Positions 1-15,032 of a DNA stretch of 64,000 nucleotides are shown one piece after another (positions within the stretch are counted from its first letter, which is position 1; each line of letters starts with the position of its first letter). Position numbers and translations under genes: made by a program. The stretch is from Distichodus sexfasciatus (lineage: Eukaryota; Chordata; Actinopteri; Characiformes; Distichodontidae), in the NCBI GenBank assembly GCA_032718565.1, contig JAVGVS010000662.1, forward strand, positions 62,001-126,000, given 5' to 3'. Below the pieces are notes generated by a model, which was not told the DNA's origin, searched no databases, and saw nothing but the letters and a program-made list of their open reading frames with translations.

Positions 1-99
1 CTGCATCTGTCTTGTGTTAAATCAGTTCTGCTAATCCACTGGTTCAATAATTTAGTATCTTGTTTGGTTGAATCACTTAGCTTCTTGTTCTTGTTCATT

Positions 100-330
100 T
101 AGTGTGCTTTCACACCTAGCTCATTGTTCTGGAACGTTCCCCCCGGGAGCGGTTCGTTTGGACATGTATAAACACAGCAAATGTACTCTGTGCTGGAACA
201 AATCAACCGAGCTGAGATCGCTTGGAGAGGGTGGTCTCAGAACGCTTGCAATCGTTCCACAGGACGGTTCGTTTGCAGTGAGAACACAACTTATCCATGA
301 TTCAACTACCCTGGGGTGCATTTCCTAACA
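100..330. repeat. MITE-like interspersed repeat, family not identified
   Basis: The segment opens with a GTGCTTTCACACC-type terminus and contains two GGTTCGTTTG words (about 150 and 265) in a GC-balanced stretch unlike the flanking AT-rich intron. This style is common in fish DNA-transposon derivatives. Boundaries and target duplication are not resolved, so this is a tentative call from base composition and internal repetition. Confidence 0.3.
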
Positions 331-402
331 TTGTTAGTAGTTAGTGTACACTATATTAGTTGCTAAAATAGTTAGCAACTATGCTTTGGGATACACACCC
401 CT
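317..402. repeat. Fragment of a 'TTAGCAACTATGC' foldback element
   Basis: The words TAGTTGCTA and AGTTAGCAACTATGCTTT recur here and in the complete foldback element at 39008-39239. This copy lacks the full second arm. It is a small degraded non-autonomous DNA element inside the intron. Confidence 0.4.
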
Positions 403-688
403 GTATTGTCACAAACATATCCATGACCAAAACAGTGCACTGTCGCAACATTGCCACTGCCAGCCGCAAACACATTTAGCAATTTAGCAAGGGGAGCAAG
501 ATGAGTTGTGGAGCTCCATGGAGGCAGCAGTGGGCCTACGTGAGCCTAGATGCACGGTCATATTGAGTATATGAACGCTGATAAATCCACCAAATTTCTG
601 ACCACAAAATTGTTTGCAAATGCATAGTCTAGCAGGCATGTCAGAATCGAAATATGAACACGAATCGAAACAAAGTAATCTGAAGCCT

Positions 689-1564
689 GTCACGGCTGCG
701 TCCCCCTCGCCAGTCGTCCTAGGCCCATGATCACCGGAGTTCTGACCTGGGGGTATTTGTTCTGTCCTCTGGGTTCACTTTCGGTGCCATCCCTGTTGTG
801 TCTAGTCCACCTTGTGTGTCTACGGTTAGCCTTACCTTTCCCTGTTTCTGTGTCTTCACTTCATGCCGCCTCGGTAGTAGTCATTCCCCGTTTAGAGCGC
901 ACCCCACTTCCACGTTTGTTGTCTGCACTGCATGCTCCCTACCTAGTAGGTTAGTGTCTGTTTAGAACACCCCCGTGTTATTCACCTGCGCCTCATTTAC
1001 TTTCAGTTTGGGATTGGTGCACTCACTCATTAGTTTGGTTGTTTAGTCTTTAACCCAGTTCGACCCGGGTCTCCCCTTGTCTGTCACCATCATAAATGCG
1101 TGTGTTTGGATGCTACGTTTGGTTTTGTTCCCGTTTCAGTATTCAGTTCACCTGGTTCTCTTGTGTTTTTTTTCCCAGGCTCGCGTCTCCCAGAAGTTCC
1201 CCGTCCGCTTTTCCTCAGAGTCTAGATCGCCTGTTTTTCGCCTCGTGGGATTTAGAGCTTCGGTTTAACGCTCTTTCTGCTTGTCCACGGAGGATTCCCC
1301 TTTTAAGGGTGTCGTGAGCTGGGAGCATGAGTCCCCCGTTATTTTGGTACTTTTGTTTTTGTCCTGTTTTGGTCCGTGTGTTTTTTTCTCTGATTTTGTC
1401 TGTATATTTTTGCCCTGGTTTCGTCACCCCGTGTCTCCTGTGGGTTTTTTTTCCCGTTTTTTCGCCCCACGTGTGACTTACCCTGCCTGCTTCCTCCTCA
1501 ATAAACTGCCTACGTTTCACCTGCAAGTGTATCCTCTGCTCCAGTTTCTACCGCGCCATGACAA
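689..1564 (+). mobile_element. Probable solo LTR or LTR-like segment
   Basis: An approximately 875-bp, pyrimidine-rich segment begins TGTCACGG and ends CCATGACA. These termini are short inverted repeats of the TG...CA type seen on LTRs. An AATAAA poly(A) signal lies near 1500, followed by a T/C-rich tail. No 5-bp target duplication was convincing, and no internal gag or pol sequence flanks it, so the solo-LTR call rests on the termini and poly(A) signal only. Six-frame translations show no known domain. Confidence 0.35.
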
Positions 1565-1757
1565 ACTCTTTGTACCATTTCACTCCCTGAATCAGAGCCA
1601 AATATAGGTATGAAAGCACCGGTAGTCCCCTGTTTAGTCATGTGAGTCCACTATTACTCTAACCTGGTATTTTGGTGTGCTACATGTTGGCTTGTTCTCG
1701 AAAAAAATCAGTTTACTGTTTTGTGACCACCGTAGCTGTTTTAATTTGATATTCAAT

Positions 1758-2144
1758 AAGGCCATGTCCACACGTACACGGGTATTTCTGAAAACTGAGG
1801 TTTTTCTATGCGTTTTGGCCTTTCGTCCACACGTAAACGGCGTTTTGGGTCAGTGAAAACGGAGGTTTTTAAAAACTATGTTTCTGCATTTCGGTGTGGA
1901 CAAGAAAAACAAAGATTTTGAAAAACGGACCGTTTCGCGTCACACTGTGCGCCACTCATATGATGTCACAGTATGCGGCATGTCTACATTAGGTTTTCAT
2001 CTACAATGCAAGGCATGCTTTTGACAGTGTTTTTTGCGATTGCGTGTGGACGGAGATATTTTTGAAAACGTGCTCATGTGGGCGCGGAAAAACGGAAAAT
2101 CTCAGTTTTCAGAAATACCCGTGTAGGTGTGGGCATGGCGTAAA
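1758..2144. mobile_element. Non-autonomous foldback DNA element, about 385 bp
   Basis: The left end (GGCCATGTCCACACG...) and the right end are inverted repeats of about 40 bp. The right-end complement reads GCCATGCCCACACC and then shares CACGGGTATTTCTGAAAA with the left arm. Internal GTTTTCA/TGAAAAC words extend the imperfect hairpin. There is no coding capacity. A related segment lies at about 42480-42710. The likely class is hAT-type MITE, but a clean 8-bp duplication was not found. Confidence 0.65.
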
Positions 2145-2884
2145 AGGATGCTTTGCACTGGTGCCACCATTTCTTGTTTGCTGCCAACAAACAATGTTAC
2201 AATTATGTAATGTCAAATTACAAACTTTATTAATGACATTCGGTAGAGTATGTGCAGCGCACAATACAGTAGTCTATCAGATGCCTCTTCTGTAAATCAA
2301 AAACACATTCTAGTGGAAAATACTCACCTTTGTAAAGAGAGAAAAATAATTGTATTATTTTAAACAATGTAGCATTGTGTCACAGCAATTTGTAAGAAAT
2401 AGTTACTGGAAAAGCTATTTAAAAGTAGCCTTGCTAAGTTAATGAAAAAAGTAGAAAAGTTGGAAGCGTCATTACTTTTAGTTAGCCGGCAGTAAATTCG
2501 GAAGAATTTGACATCGCAAGATAATATTCCCACAGCCACCATATCAGAGCATCTTGAGCATCAAACGAGATGTGCCTGTTTATTTAAGAAAGGTAAAGGA
2601 AAATGCTATATACATTTGGGTCTCATTTGCATTCTTACTTTACAGCTTTACAGCTTCTTTTCTAGTCTCCTTTTTAGCCTGCAAATTGGAAGTCTTGAGT
2701 CTGATTTCCATGTCATGCAGCTATAATTGAAGCAAATGAGATGCAAACATGTTTTCACGCTACTGTGACCATAACTTGAGGTGAGCAGTGTGATTTGACC
2801 AGGCTGGATCAGTCTGGTTTCACAATTGTCCACTGCTGAAACTTCAAACATTGCTCTGATCTCGCACGCACGTGCCACTGACTG

Positions 2885-3250
2885 AAAACAAAATCATTGT
2901 TCGTCTCTGATCAACCCTGAGGTGAAGATGCCATTCCTCCTGCTCGGAGAGATTAATGAGGAGATCAAAGTCATTGATGCACAATTAATGACAAGGCTTC
3001 TCATCACAGAGTGGTGTAATGCAGTGGCCTTGCCTCCCACTGATCAAGAAGATTAAATGAAGTATTGACCGCTCCGTAGCTCCACTATCAGCCCCGAGGA
3101 GGTGTGATCTCCCGATCAATGGGAAAACAGACCTGAAGCTTGGAGCTTCCTGCTATCTTAGAGCCACATTGAAGCTTTCAGACAAAGACCGGCCTGGCCA
3201 TCTCCCAGCTGATCCGATTGCTCAAAGGGATAATGCCAGTGGTGGTCAAA
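2885..3250. promoter_or_regulatory. Candidate conserved non-coding element near the Ig3b exon
   Basis: A repeat-free, moderately GC-balanced stretch starts about 150 bp into the terminal intron. It is dense in TGATCAA, ATTAATGA and GATTAA words (homeodomain-like cores) and has no long ORF. This is a composition-based call; conservation cannot be tested here. Confidence 0.3.
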
Positions 3251-3319
3251 GTCTTTGTCAATCGTAGTTGGAAAGGTGTTATAGGGCTGCATGATGGAAC
3301 AACACCTTTGGCCCTATCA

Positions 3320-3604
<285 letters not shown>

Positions 3605-5086
3605 TCACCAACACTGATATGACTCTTGTCCAGTGTACAAAAAAGCACATATAACACACCTTATGAATTATATTGTGAGCGGTAAATATAAAAGGCTAAC
3701 TAATAACGTAATAAAATGTGCATTGAAGTACGGCTATAAGAATTTTACTTGCCAGACAAAAACAGGATTAGCAGTCAAGGAACTGATCAAAGTTACACAG
3801 AACTAAAATATGTTTATTTGGTTGCAAAAACTGCATTTTACGTACATAAGAGAATTTTGTATCTATACTGCAAGACTCCTGTTTGTGACAAAATATTTAG
3901 AAAAAAACAACTACAAAACATTCTATTGAAATTGATATTTTTCTTTTTTCATAGCATATTGGGAAAATCAGTCATAGAAACTAGTGTTCATTTTTCATAT
4001 TAACATTCTGGATTCACTGAGGACAAATGAAATGCCTGCAATCCAACATCTCAACAAAGGAGCTGCTTTAAGGCTGTCAACATGGGTGTGACTCGGTTGC
4101 GGGAGAGTGATTAATGGTTTGCTTAATAAATAATTGCTGGTTGAGGACCACCACTTAAAATATGACAAGAAGAATCTCTGGGGAAATAAAAGAAACATAG
4201 TGATGGAGTGAAGAGTTGGGGGAGGGGGATGAGAAAAGAGAGATTGAAAGCTAGACAGAAAGACAAAGAGATGGGGGAGAGAGAGAGAGGGAGGGAGAGA
4301 TTGTCCTGTGTCTTGCTTGCCATATTATCAGTCATGCACCATGTTCCAAATCATGAAAGCAATGAGGCCAAACAGAGTGAGGGGTTTGGAGGCGGAGCTT
4401 TATCAAAAGGGACATGGGAGGCGGCACACGAGCACCAATGACGCAGGACAGTCGTGTTGCCATGGCACCCATGTGTGTGTGTTTTCATGGGAGGCACACT
4501 AGTGTGTGATCTGCTGAAAAAAGACTGGAATCCTGTGTGCATGCGTGCGTGGTGAGTTAGGAATGAATCAGGTTTAGGGTTAGATCTAGTTAGATCAGAT
4601 CTTGGTTGTTGGTTTAAGGCATCAACATCTGTTTGTCTGGGGCTGCATCTTGACACACCCCTCAACCAACATAACCAATCACAGGTTAATATTCTGTGAT
4701 ATTCTATTATAATATATAATATACTATAAGCATTTTGAATGTCTCACAGTCCATAAGTTAATATTGCGGTCATGTCTTGTCTTGTTCATGAAAACTAGCA
4801 TATGTTTTGTCAGAGCTTTATTATCAAAAAACTATTTTAGTTATATTTTAGCTATTTTAATTCCAATATTTCATCTTAGTCAAAAAAGGCTGTTCCAAAT
4901 TTAAAATTGAACAAATTTTAGTTAATGTTGCTGAGTGGATCTTAGCAAGCGGCTCCAGCAACGACTCAGGATTCGAAAGCATCCTTTGGACTATCTTTAT
5001 ATCTTCACTTCATTAAAAATGATTAATTAACGATTAATCTTGAACTAATGTTTACTCGTGTATTGAATGTTCCTACACCCCGTTCG

Positions 5087-5270
5087 CCCCGACGAGGATG
5101 GGGTCCCCTTCCGAGTCTTGGTGCCTCCCAAGGTTTCTTCCTACTAGTGAGTTTATCCTTGCCACTGTCGCCTCAGGCTTGCTTGTTGGGGGTTTGGGCC
5201 AGTTATATATAAAGTGCTTTGTGACAATGACTGTTAAGAGTGCTACATAAATAAAATTTAATTAAATTGA
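5087..5270 (+). repeat. Fish interspersed repeat, LINE-like 3' tail
   Basis: The segment carries the familiar fish-repeat phrases AAGGTTTCTTCCT, CCTTGCCACTGTCGCCT and GTGCTTTGTGACAATGACT, ending in an AT-rich ATAAATAAAATTTAAT tail. Such 3' ends occur in thousands of teleost introns and UTRs. No reverse-transcriptase ORF is attached. A shorter copy of the same tail lies at 17845-17915. Confidence 0.65.
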
Positions 5271-6471
5271 AACAAATATTGTACATCATACTTTTCATTA
5301 GCAAAATTAAAACTGGACCACAGTAAGGTTTAGGGTTAAGGTCAGACTAATAAAATAAATTTATAGTCATTAGAAATCATCAGAAGTCTTGATTGTTCAC
5401 ATAAATGTGTGTGTATGTGTGTGACGGGCTCCCAGCATCAAACATCCATTCAATGTGCTTTGAGTCAGTAAACAAATTATAAATGTTGACCCTGAATCTG
5501 TGTGTAACAATCTAAACTAAATAGGAAGCTGTCATTTCTTCTGTCACAGACACTACTGACTATGTCTTTATTTTTCTTTTTTTTTTTTACTGGTCATGAG
5601 TTTCGCTGTCATCCTCTTTATCTATGTTATTATTAGGCTGTATGTTGAGATGGCAGCCTGTCGGGTGTCAGCAAGGCATAACTCAAAATGACTAGTAATA
5701 ATTGGCTGACATCTGCCAAATCAAGTTATGCTGTGTTTAAATGTGTTATGTTAGAGCCTGATTAACGGCAAGCTACTTATAAAAAGGCTCCAAGCAAACT
5801 TGACAGTTATTCCTCAAACACAAGAGGATTTAAGAGAGAGCGATGCCAACTGCTTTTAAGAGAATCGAGCTATAGCTATATTTTAAAATATAGTTGATTT
5901 TTAAAAACACAAAATGGTGAAATGAATAGACATGCATATTAATCTGTCACTTTTCTATCAAAATGCACAGTTTGGGTCCACAAATGGGAAATGGGCACTT
6001 CTTGAAAAAAAATTTGGTCTTTTGGTCTTTTGTATCAAAAAAGACTTTCTTTTTTTTGTGACTAAGTTTCCAGTTATAACATTAAGGACAGGATGTATGC
6101 AGATATGTGTGTGCACTTACAATCTCTGGATACTTCTGGATACTTTATAGCAAAATATTTCCTATAAAGACGCTAGCGTGACACAGGAGATGGTGGCGCC
6201 AGTGCAAAGCATTCTTCATTGAAATATTGCACAATAAATGAGCTCAATGGCTTCAGAACAATAAACTGAAAACGTCTCTTCTTTCTCTCCAAAAACACAA
6301 AATACAGCATGCCAACATGGAGACATGCCTAAATAGCAGACTAACTAAGCTGAAAAACATGTACACACTAAAATTAGTGATTAAACCAAACAAGATGCTA
6401 AATGCTAAACCAATAGATTAACAGAACTGGGCTAATTGGAGGTTGGAACTAAACCAATAAACCAAATAACC

Positions 6472-6722
6472 AATTAGGGGCAGTTGGTGGCGTAACGGTT
6501 GGGCGTTCGCCCCGTGATCAGAAGATTGCCCGTTCAAATCCCAAACTGGTAAAGTGACCACAGAGGTACTCATGAACAAAGTACCGGCCCCAAGCACTGC
6601 CCTTGTTAGCTGCCCACTGCTCCTTCACGGATGGGTCAAATGCACAGGTCACATTTCGTTGTGGTGCACTGTGTGCTGTGGTATGTTCACAATGACAAAT
6701 ACTCACTCACTTTCACACTTTT
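6472..6722 (+). mobile_element. tRNA-derived SINE (family A), plus orientation
   Basis: The head GGGGCAGTTGGTGGCGTAAC has an A-box-like TGGCGTAACGGTTGGG. The B-box-like GTTCAAATCCC follows about 45 bp later, which is RNA polymerase III spacing. The body (GTACTCATGAACAAAGTACC, CACTGCTCCTTCACGG, GGTCAAATGCA) is shared with copies at 9568, 26541, 45130, 45414 and 47500. It ends in a CACTCACTTTCAC tail. This is a retroposon, not a functional tRNA gene. Confidence 0.8.
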
Positions 6723-8369
6723 CACTTTAAACAAACAGATCAAGAAACTAGTACTAAGAACTAAGTGTAACTAACACAGGTGAAACTAATAATAAGATGA
6801 AGGATCCAATCAGGACACAGGAAACTGGACAGAGGAAACTGACTGACATACCACACAAGACAGATGCAAGAGAGGATTGGGGCACCCTCTGGTGAGCAGC
6901 TGGGTTTTTAATTTATATGACAATTATATATTGAGAGACCATCAGTCACCATTTACTATTGGTTAATTCACCATTAGTCCTTTATTAATGGTTAGAATTT
7001 GACCACAGAAATATTGGTTGCTATGATAACGTCAACCAAGCAGTAATAGTGAATCTACTGCCTACTTGAAGCTTTTCTCACTCTAACTACCTGTAAAAAT
7101 GTATGCTGATTGTTTAAACATAGTCCTAAATTGCAGATTAACTTTTGAATGTTATTATAAATTAGCCATTCCTGAAGAATTTGTGTGCTACAAAAGGGAT
7201 AAAATGTTGAAACGGGTAGAAAGAAGAAATGCTAAAGGCTGTTTATAGATATTTCTGCTCATAATAGTTGGCTTGGCTGTTAATCTGTGATCTGTTGAAA
7301 GAAAGTAAAGCTCATATTGGTGCTAACCACAAGAAATGTAATACACAATACTTCTTAATGCTGGTACACCCTTGGAGGCAAAATAAGGAATTGACAGGAA
7401 ACACAGCAGCCCTGGTCTCGTTATTGAGCCGAAAATGTCAAACGTGAGAAAACTGAAAAAGCCTCTGAAAACAGAGGTGAAAGGTGCAAAAAGTAAGAAG
7501 AACGAGACTAAAAAGAACAAAAAGAAAAAATGAGAATACTAAGGTGGCTGCTATTACTCAGCAATCAAAATAAGAATGATAAAGATAACTGGCTAAAAAC
7601 TATACAGCTCACTGGGGTTTGTACAGACAACAAATTATCCAAGGCAGCATATGTATATGGTCTGATGGTGTCTAATATTTCTGCAAAAGAAAACTGCTAC
7701 AAGAAGATTCTTAGAAAGATAAAAAGACCCCTCAGAGCTTAAAGGATCTGGCCGTGACTAACGATCTTCACTATATTCTGTTCCGGGGCCACACTGTGCT
7801 TTCTGTAGGGTTTTATTGTGCCTGTCAACTGAAAATGGCCATTACTGTGGCAGTGATGCCAATACTACTTAAACCTAAATGGTAGTTTGTCAGATTTCTT
7901 TCAACAGTGAAATGGATACTGATGAGAATTTTTTAGAGACTGTCTGCGATGCAGTGTGCATGCTAAGTGGAACATTTTCGCTATAAGCTTTAATGATTAA
8001 TTAATTGTGATAACGAAAGGAAAGTCAGTTTCAATTCCATTATAACCAAAAGAAATGTTTTATCTTGAAAAGGAATCAGATGGAGAAAGATAATAAAGAA
8101 GGTAAAACAACATTGTTACAGTGTGTATTGATGTTTGTGGCTGTGTGTTGCAGTATTCTGGCTCATCTACACACAGAGTATTTTAGCTCATTAAAACAAA
8201 AAGGCATATCAATACAAACATAATATAAAGAAGACACACTAAGAAGCATTAAGTGCTGGCTTTAAACACAGCTATCAAACCCAGTATATACTCTTTTTAT
8301 TTTTTCCCCCTCTCTCATCCCTCCATCAATGTTCTCCCTCCCTCTCTCTCTTTGTAATCCAATATGGCC

Positions 8370-8580
8370 AGATCCAATCCCATTTTGTTAGCATTTAATT
8401 CCAGCAAGATTCTGCAAGGCAATATCCACAATCTGATTATCATCACTGCTTACAGAGAAGGCCAGCCATTTACATTTAGAGCAAGTAAATCCGATCAGGT
8501 AATGGCAAGGAAAGACCGTGAGATCTGATATCGCGGCATTAAGTCTACTGTACAAAGTGGTAATTACGATTTAAGATACA
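8370..8580. promoter_or_regulatory. Candidate conserved non-coding element
   Basis: A repeat-free block follows a CT-rich microsatellite (8305-8350). It contains GCATTTAATTCC, CTGATTATCATCAC and GATCAGGTAATGG words resembling homeodomain and PBX/MEIS-type sites. It has no ORF. The call is compositional. Confidence 0.25.
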
Positions 8581-9567
8581 ATCAGAGCCGCTAGTGTTCG
8601 GTCTGCGTTGTGATACAATCAGACTCCAAGTGTTCTGTTGTGATTAAAACAAAAACAGACTGTTAAAAAAGGTAAATGAAATGAAAGCTAGACACATAAA
8701 TCATCATATAGGATCTATCATAATTAAACTGCAATGAAACAATGAATACGAATTTGATTTTAAATGCTTAGATCTCATAAAAGGGGTCTAGATATAAAGA
8801 TGTAGTCTAATACTAATACTAATGAGAACTTAAATACTGCATTAACACGTATTAATGTTGCTATTAACGTTATAATGTTAAAATATTTCCTTAGATATTT
8901 TTAAAGAAGGGCACAAAAGACTTATCTACATAATGTATGCGGACATCACGGTGTAGTTAAATGGAGATAGATAAGCTCCATTACTGATAGATAGGGTGGA
9001 AAGACAAATGTTCAGATCAACACACGCATGTGTGCACACGTTGATGTGTTTTACCATACACACGAGAACATGCTTGTACATACATACTAAAGCTCATGCA
9101 CATACAAACTCACTCACAGGCACAAAGATAAATATACACATACACACAAAGACAATTCCTCACTCTACAGCGTCCACTGGAAAGCAGTTGGACTTGTTTT
9201 CTCTGCATTCATTAACATGCTCAGGCTGATTCAGATCAACTTGAATGACTTTATAGAAACATCTTTACACAAAAAGCTTGGCATGGTGAGCTCTTCAGAA
9301 AGACTGTTTCAAGGTTAAGTTTCCATATCTTTCCAATTCTCTCATTATATTCCAACATCAACAATGCATTACATTACACTTGGCATACACTTTTATTCGA
9401 AGGGATTTACAGTTGGTAAAAACATTCAAGTGTGGGGCTGTGGAAGAACTAACAAGTGGGTACGAGGTGCTAAGTGTAGGAGGATGAAGGTATCCTTTGG
9501 TAATTTTGGACAGAAATAATACAGCATGGGCAGAGGTCTAAGAGAAGAGGTGCTCTCTGAAAAGTGA

Positions 9568-9772
9568 AAGTGAGTGATTATTTGTCATTGTGAACACACC
9601 ACACCACAGCACATTTGACCCATCTGTGAAGGAGCAGTGGGCAGGTAACATCGGCAGCGCTTGGGGACATTACCTTGTTCATGAGTACCTCAGTGGTACC
9701 TTTACCAGTCATGGGATTCAAACCTTCCGATCATGGGGCAAACACCCTAACCATTACGTACCAACTGCCCCA
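9568..9772 (-). mobile_element. tRNA-derived SINE (family A), minus orientation
   Basis: Read on the minus strand, the head starts at about 9772 with TGGGGCAGTTGGTACGTAAT. The B-box-like TTTGAATCCC is followed by the family body and the tail CACTTTCAC. It is nearly full length, and its head faces the head of the partial copy at 9849. Confidence 0.75.
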
Positions 9773-9848
9773 AAGAAGAGGAGGCTTCAGGAGGCTCTTG
9801 AAGATGGAAAAGGTTACACATGCTGATTCCACCATTACATTTCGGATG

Positions 9849-9935
9849 ACGGGGGAGTTGGTGGTATAACGGTTAGGGAGCTGGAAGCGGTAAATTGTAA
9901 AGGTACTACAGCACTGCTCCCCGGGTTCTGGCAAA
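9849..9935 (+). mobile_element. Truncated tRNA-derived SINE (family A) head, plus orientation
   Basis: GGGGGAGTTGGTGGTATAAC with an A-box-like stretch, then a few body words (AGGTACTACAGCACTGCTCC), after which similarity stops. Together with 9568-9772 it forms a head-to-head inverted pair about 75 bp apart. Confidence 0.6.
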
Positions 9936-10354
9936 AAAATCTGCCTGCACGTGCAAATAATTTTTAACTTACTAAGTGTTTGCTTCATTTAGCAAATGTG
10001 AGCGAATGAGCTTAGTAAATTTGCTCACTTAGCGAATGTGAGGTCGCAATGGGCAGTGTCCCGAGCCGCGTACTGCCGCACTATGGTAGGTTAGGTGCTC
10101 TTACCATACTTTTCTATGAGGTAGTAGTATGCATCTCAGAAAATAGCTGGGGTTGTAGCTTAACGACTCTCCACTCACTAGGCAGTGCACATGGAGAATC
10201 ACAAGTGCCCTACCAGACTTGGTACCCCACGAGAAGTGACCACCCTCTTGATTTGGCACTGTATTAGAAATATCAAAACTATGGCATTTGGTGAGTAAAA
10301 TATCTTGTCTTTACATGCTTAACTCTGCCTGTGCTCGTGCTCAATTCTGCCTTC

Positions 10355-10440
10355 CACATTTATTGGCATCGATATCGGCATTGGCAGACATAACCGTGCT
10401 AAATATCTGCATCGGCCAATAATTCCCATATTGTGCATCC
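10355..10440. repeat. Right end of a hAT-like element
   Basis: GATATCGGCATTGGCAG and CATCGGCCAATAATTCCC lead into GTGCATCCCTA, the terminal-repeat style of the TAGGGATGCAC hAT group also seen at 32510-33177. Only one end is visible. The flank at 10020-10100 also shares GAGCCGCG-type words with 57560-57600, suggesting related debris. Confidence 0.45.
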
Positions 10441-10736
10441 CTAATAATAATCTTTATATGCCACATTTCATATATAAAATGCAAACTCAAACTAATTTGC
10501 ATTAAGTAAAAGAGACAAACAACTAAAAAGTTGGAATTTAAGCAATTATATTGTAAATAACTGTCAGATGATTTTGGACCAAGAGGTTGGGGGTGAAGTC
10601 GCAGTCACCCCCAAGTTGCTTCAGGGAGAATGTCATTGCAATTAGGAAATGTAAGAGGTTTGAGTTTCACAAGATGCTGTTATTATAAATGTAAATGAAG
10701 GTGTGTCAAACGCTTGTGGCTTAGAAAAGTTTTTTA

Positions 10737-12744
<2,008 letters not shown>

Positions 12745-14084
12745 TCAAGAATAAAAAAGAACTTCTGAAGACATGAAAATCTCTCCATAACATACACACA
12801 CACTTGCGTATTGGAAACCCCTGACGTTTTCTGACATCTCATGCACTATACATACAAATAAAGCTGGCCAAAGCTTGCTCACACACACACACACACCTGG
12901 GGCTTGAGGTTATTATTATGACCTGAAGGTACAGCTGGTGTCCAGTATTACTGTGTGCATGAGGGACATAATAACAGTAATAACAGACCTGCTCAGGCTA
13001 CAGATGCTCGCTCTCTCCCTCCCTCTCTCTCTAAGGACCATACGAATGGAGGCCAATTAACCCCAAAGCAGCCAGTGATTAACCAACCTGCAGTACAGAG
13101 TGCCAGGTGTGTGCAAGACAGTGATACAGTGAGAGAGACTTTCCTCTGCAGTCACACATACACACACAGACCTGGGACTAGATTACAGTCACCTAAATTT
13201 TTCCCCCTTTTACACAGACTGTATGAACCCAACTGTAGACTGGTACACAAGACTACAAGGGTACTAGTTTATCGTGGTGAACAGTAAAGTCGAGGAAATG
13301 CCAGAACTATGTCTTAAACAACTAAGACTAAGATTAAGGTTAAGGCAATCGATTATTTAGGCCTAAAGGTTACATGTTGAAAATTTACACTAGGGTTAAG
13401 ACTAACTAATTATAAGTCTAGGCATTAAGACAATTGGCATTGCTTAGAACAGGTCTCATGCTGAGACTAGTACTAGCTGGAATAAAGACTTTTGATAGGG
13501 AAAGAACAGGTCCTCTTGCCACAGTGGGCTTGTTCATTATGCATCTCTATCCAGATGAACTCTAATATAAAAATATAAACTTTTTACTATAATATACACA
13601 TTTTATGCATTAATGTACGAAAATCCATTCAAGCTTCTGATCTAATCCAACAGAAGATATTACTGTCTAGAAGATATACTGTATGGCAGTTTACTCAAGT
13701 GGTCACGATGCATAAAAGGCTATGCAAATACATTTCTCAATTCAGTGAAATTCTATGACAAAACAAATCAGTCAACTTGAGTTCTGTAAGGTTCTGAAAA
13801 TCCTTTCAAAATTCAACTTGGATTGCTCACTTTGGCGAAGCACATGAACCTCTGCCTCCACACACCTCACGGTCTGCACAGCTTTTGCTAAAAGAAAGCA
13901 AGTAACCAATTACTGAAACAACCAAATCCGCTCAAGTGACATGACGTGCATGAAATGGAATTCATCTCAGACTGCCATTAAAGGACCTACTCAAAACTCA
14001 TTGAGTTGCAGAGCACACACACACACACACACAGGCTCCCATCGGGTTCTAGTCCTCGTGTCCGAACTGGAACGTGACACGAGG

Positions 14085-14230
14085 GGAGGAGCTGTCAACA
14101 CAAACTCAATTAGCACAAGACCGGCCTCTTTCACAGGCCAGCGCCACAAGTGGCGTCCTTTAAATGTCAGCCATAATTAACTCGCGCCCGGTCTGAGCGC
14201 TCTTAGCATAACAAGAGCTCTGGATCCCCT
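14085..14230. promoter_or_regulatory. Candidate conserved non-coding element
   Basis: A repeat-free, GC-balanced block contains CAATTAGCACAAG, a CCGGCCTCTTTCACAGGCC half-palindrome, CAGCCATAATTAACTCGCG and CTCTTAGCATAAC. These homeodomain-like words sit in a CpG-containing context unlike the flanks. It is non-coding. The call is compositional. Confidence 0.27.
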
Positions 14231-15000
14231 TGTTAATTTCTCCCTTCTTTCGTTGGGTTGTGTTTTTTTGTTTTGAATCTGAGCTGAGCTCGCTGTTTGT
14301 GGCGCTCTGCTGGGCTCATGGTGGGGAACTTGGGAGAGCTGTGTTTTCTCAGAGACGCCAGTAATGGGATGTTTTGTTTGTGCAAATTCTGAGACAAAGA
14401 CAGTGAGGTCGAGATGGGGAGAGAGAGAGAGGGGAAAAGGGAATCCTTGAAGGAAACCAAATTTGTATGCAATTGCTTCAGTCCGTCTCCTTTATATCCT
14501 TATATCCCTTTATACACCTTTATTTATATCTGTGCCAATAATTTTTCTCCTTGTTTTTCTTTCCTTCTGTATTTATGTGTGGGTAACTGTGGACTATTTG
14601 CACAGTTATATTATTGAGGGGTTTTTTTCACACCTGATCTTCAACATTGCTGTTTTCAAGCCTTTGTTCACATCTTATTACCTTCTTTAAGCAGAGGCGC
14701 AGTGGCTATTTCTGATATGCAATATAATAATTCCTTTAAACAGCTGTCATTTCCATCATTGCAGTGGCTGCAATTTGAAAAGAACAGAACATTGTATAAC
14801 CAACAAGCCTTACTCCAATCATCAACTACCACTTCAATCAAGATACGGAATTGAACTATTTTTTAACTTAAGGCACCATTTGTATTTGTTGTGATAAATC
14901 TTATTCTAGATAAAACGACATGTTATTCGTTGTTAAACAGTTAAACAGCATCCAACACTAGGGCTGCAATACTCTTCCACATAAGCATTATGAGCATGAC

Positions 15001-15032
15001 TTGTATACACATTGTTTACAATGTGTATACAA
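15001..15032. repeat. Perfect 15-bp inverted repeat (palindrome)
   Basis: Arms TTGTATACACATTGT (15001-15015) and ACAATGTGTATACAA (15018-15032) are separated by 2 bp, giving a perfect AT-rich hairpin. It may be chance or a small transposon relic. No function is implied. Confidence 0.85.

Noticed and set aside
689..1564. Functional promoter or gene in the pyrimidine-rich segment
   Set aside because: TG...CA ends and an AATAAA signal fit an LTR-like relic better; no ORF has a domain. The LTR call itself stays tentative.
1..3300. Ig4 exon of igdcc3
   Set aside because: Minus-strand frames here lack the Ig cysteine/tryptophan pattern; the next exon is expected below position 1.
6472..6545. tRNA-like sequence with A and B boxes
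   Set aside because: It cannot fold as a proper cloverleaf and is the head of a dispersed SINE family; not annotated as a tRNA gene. The same applies to the other SINE heads.
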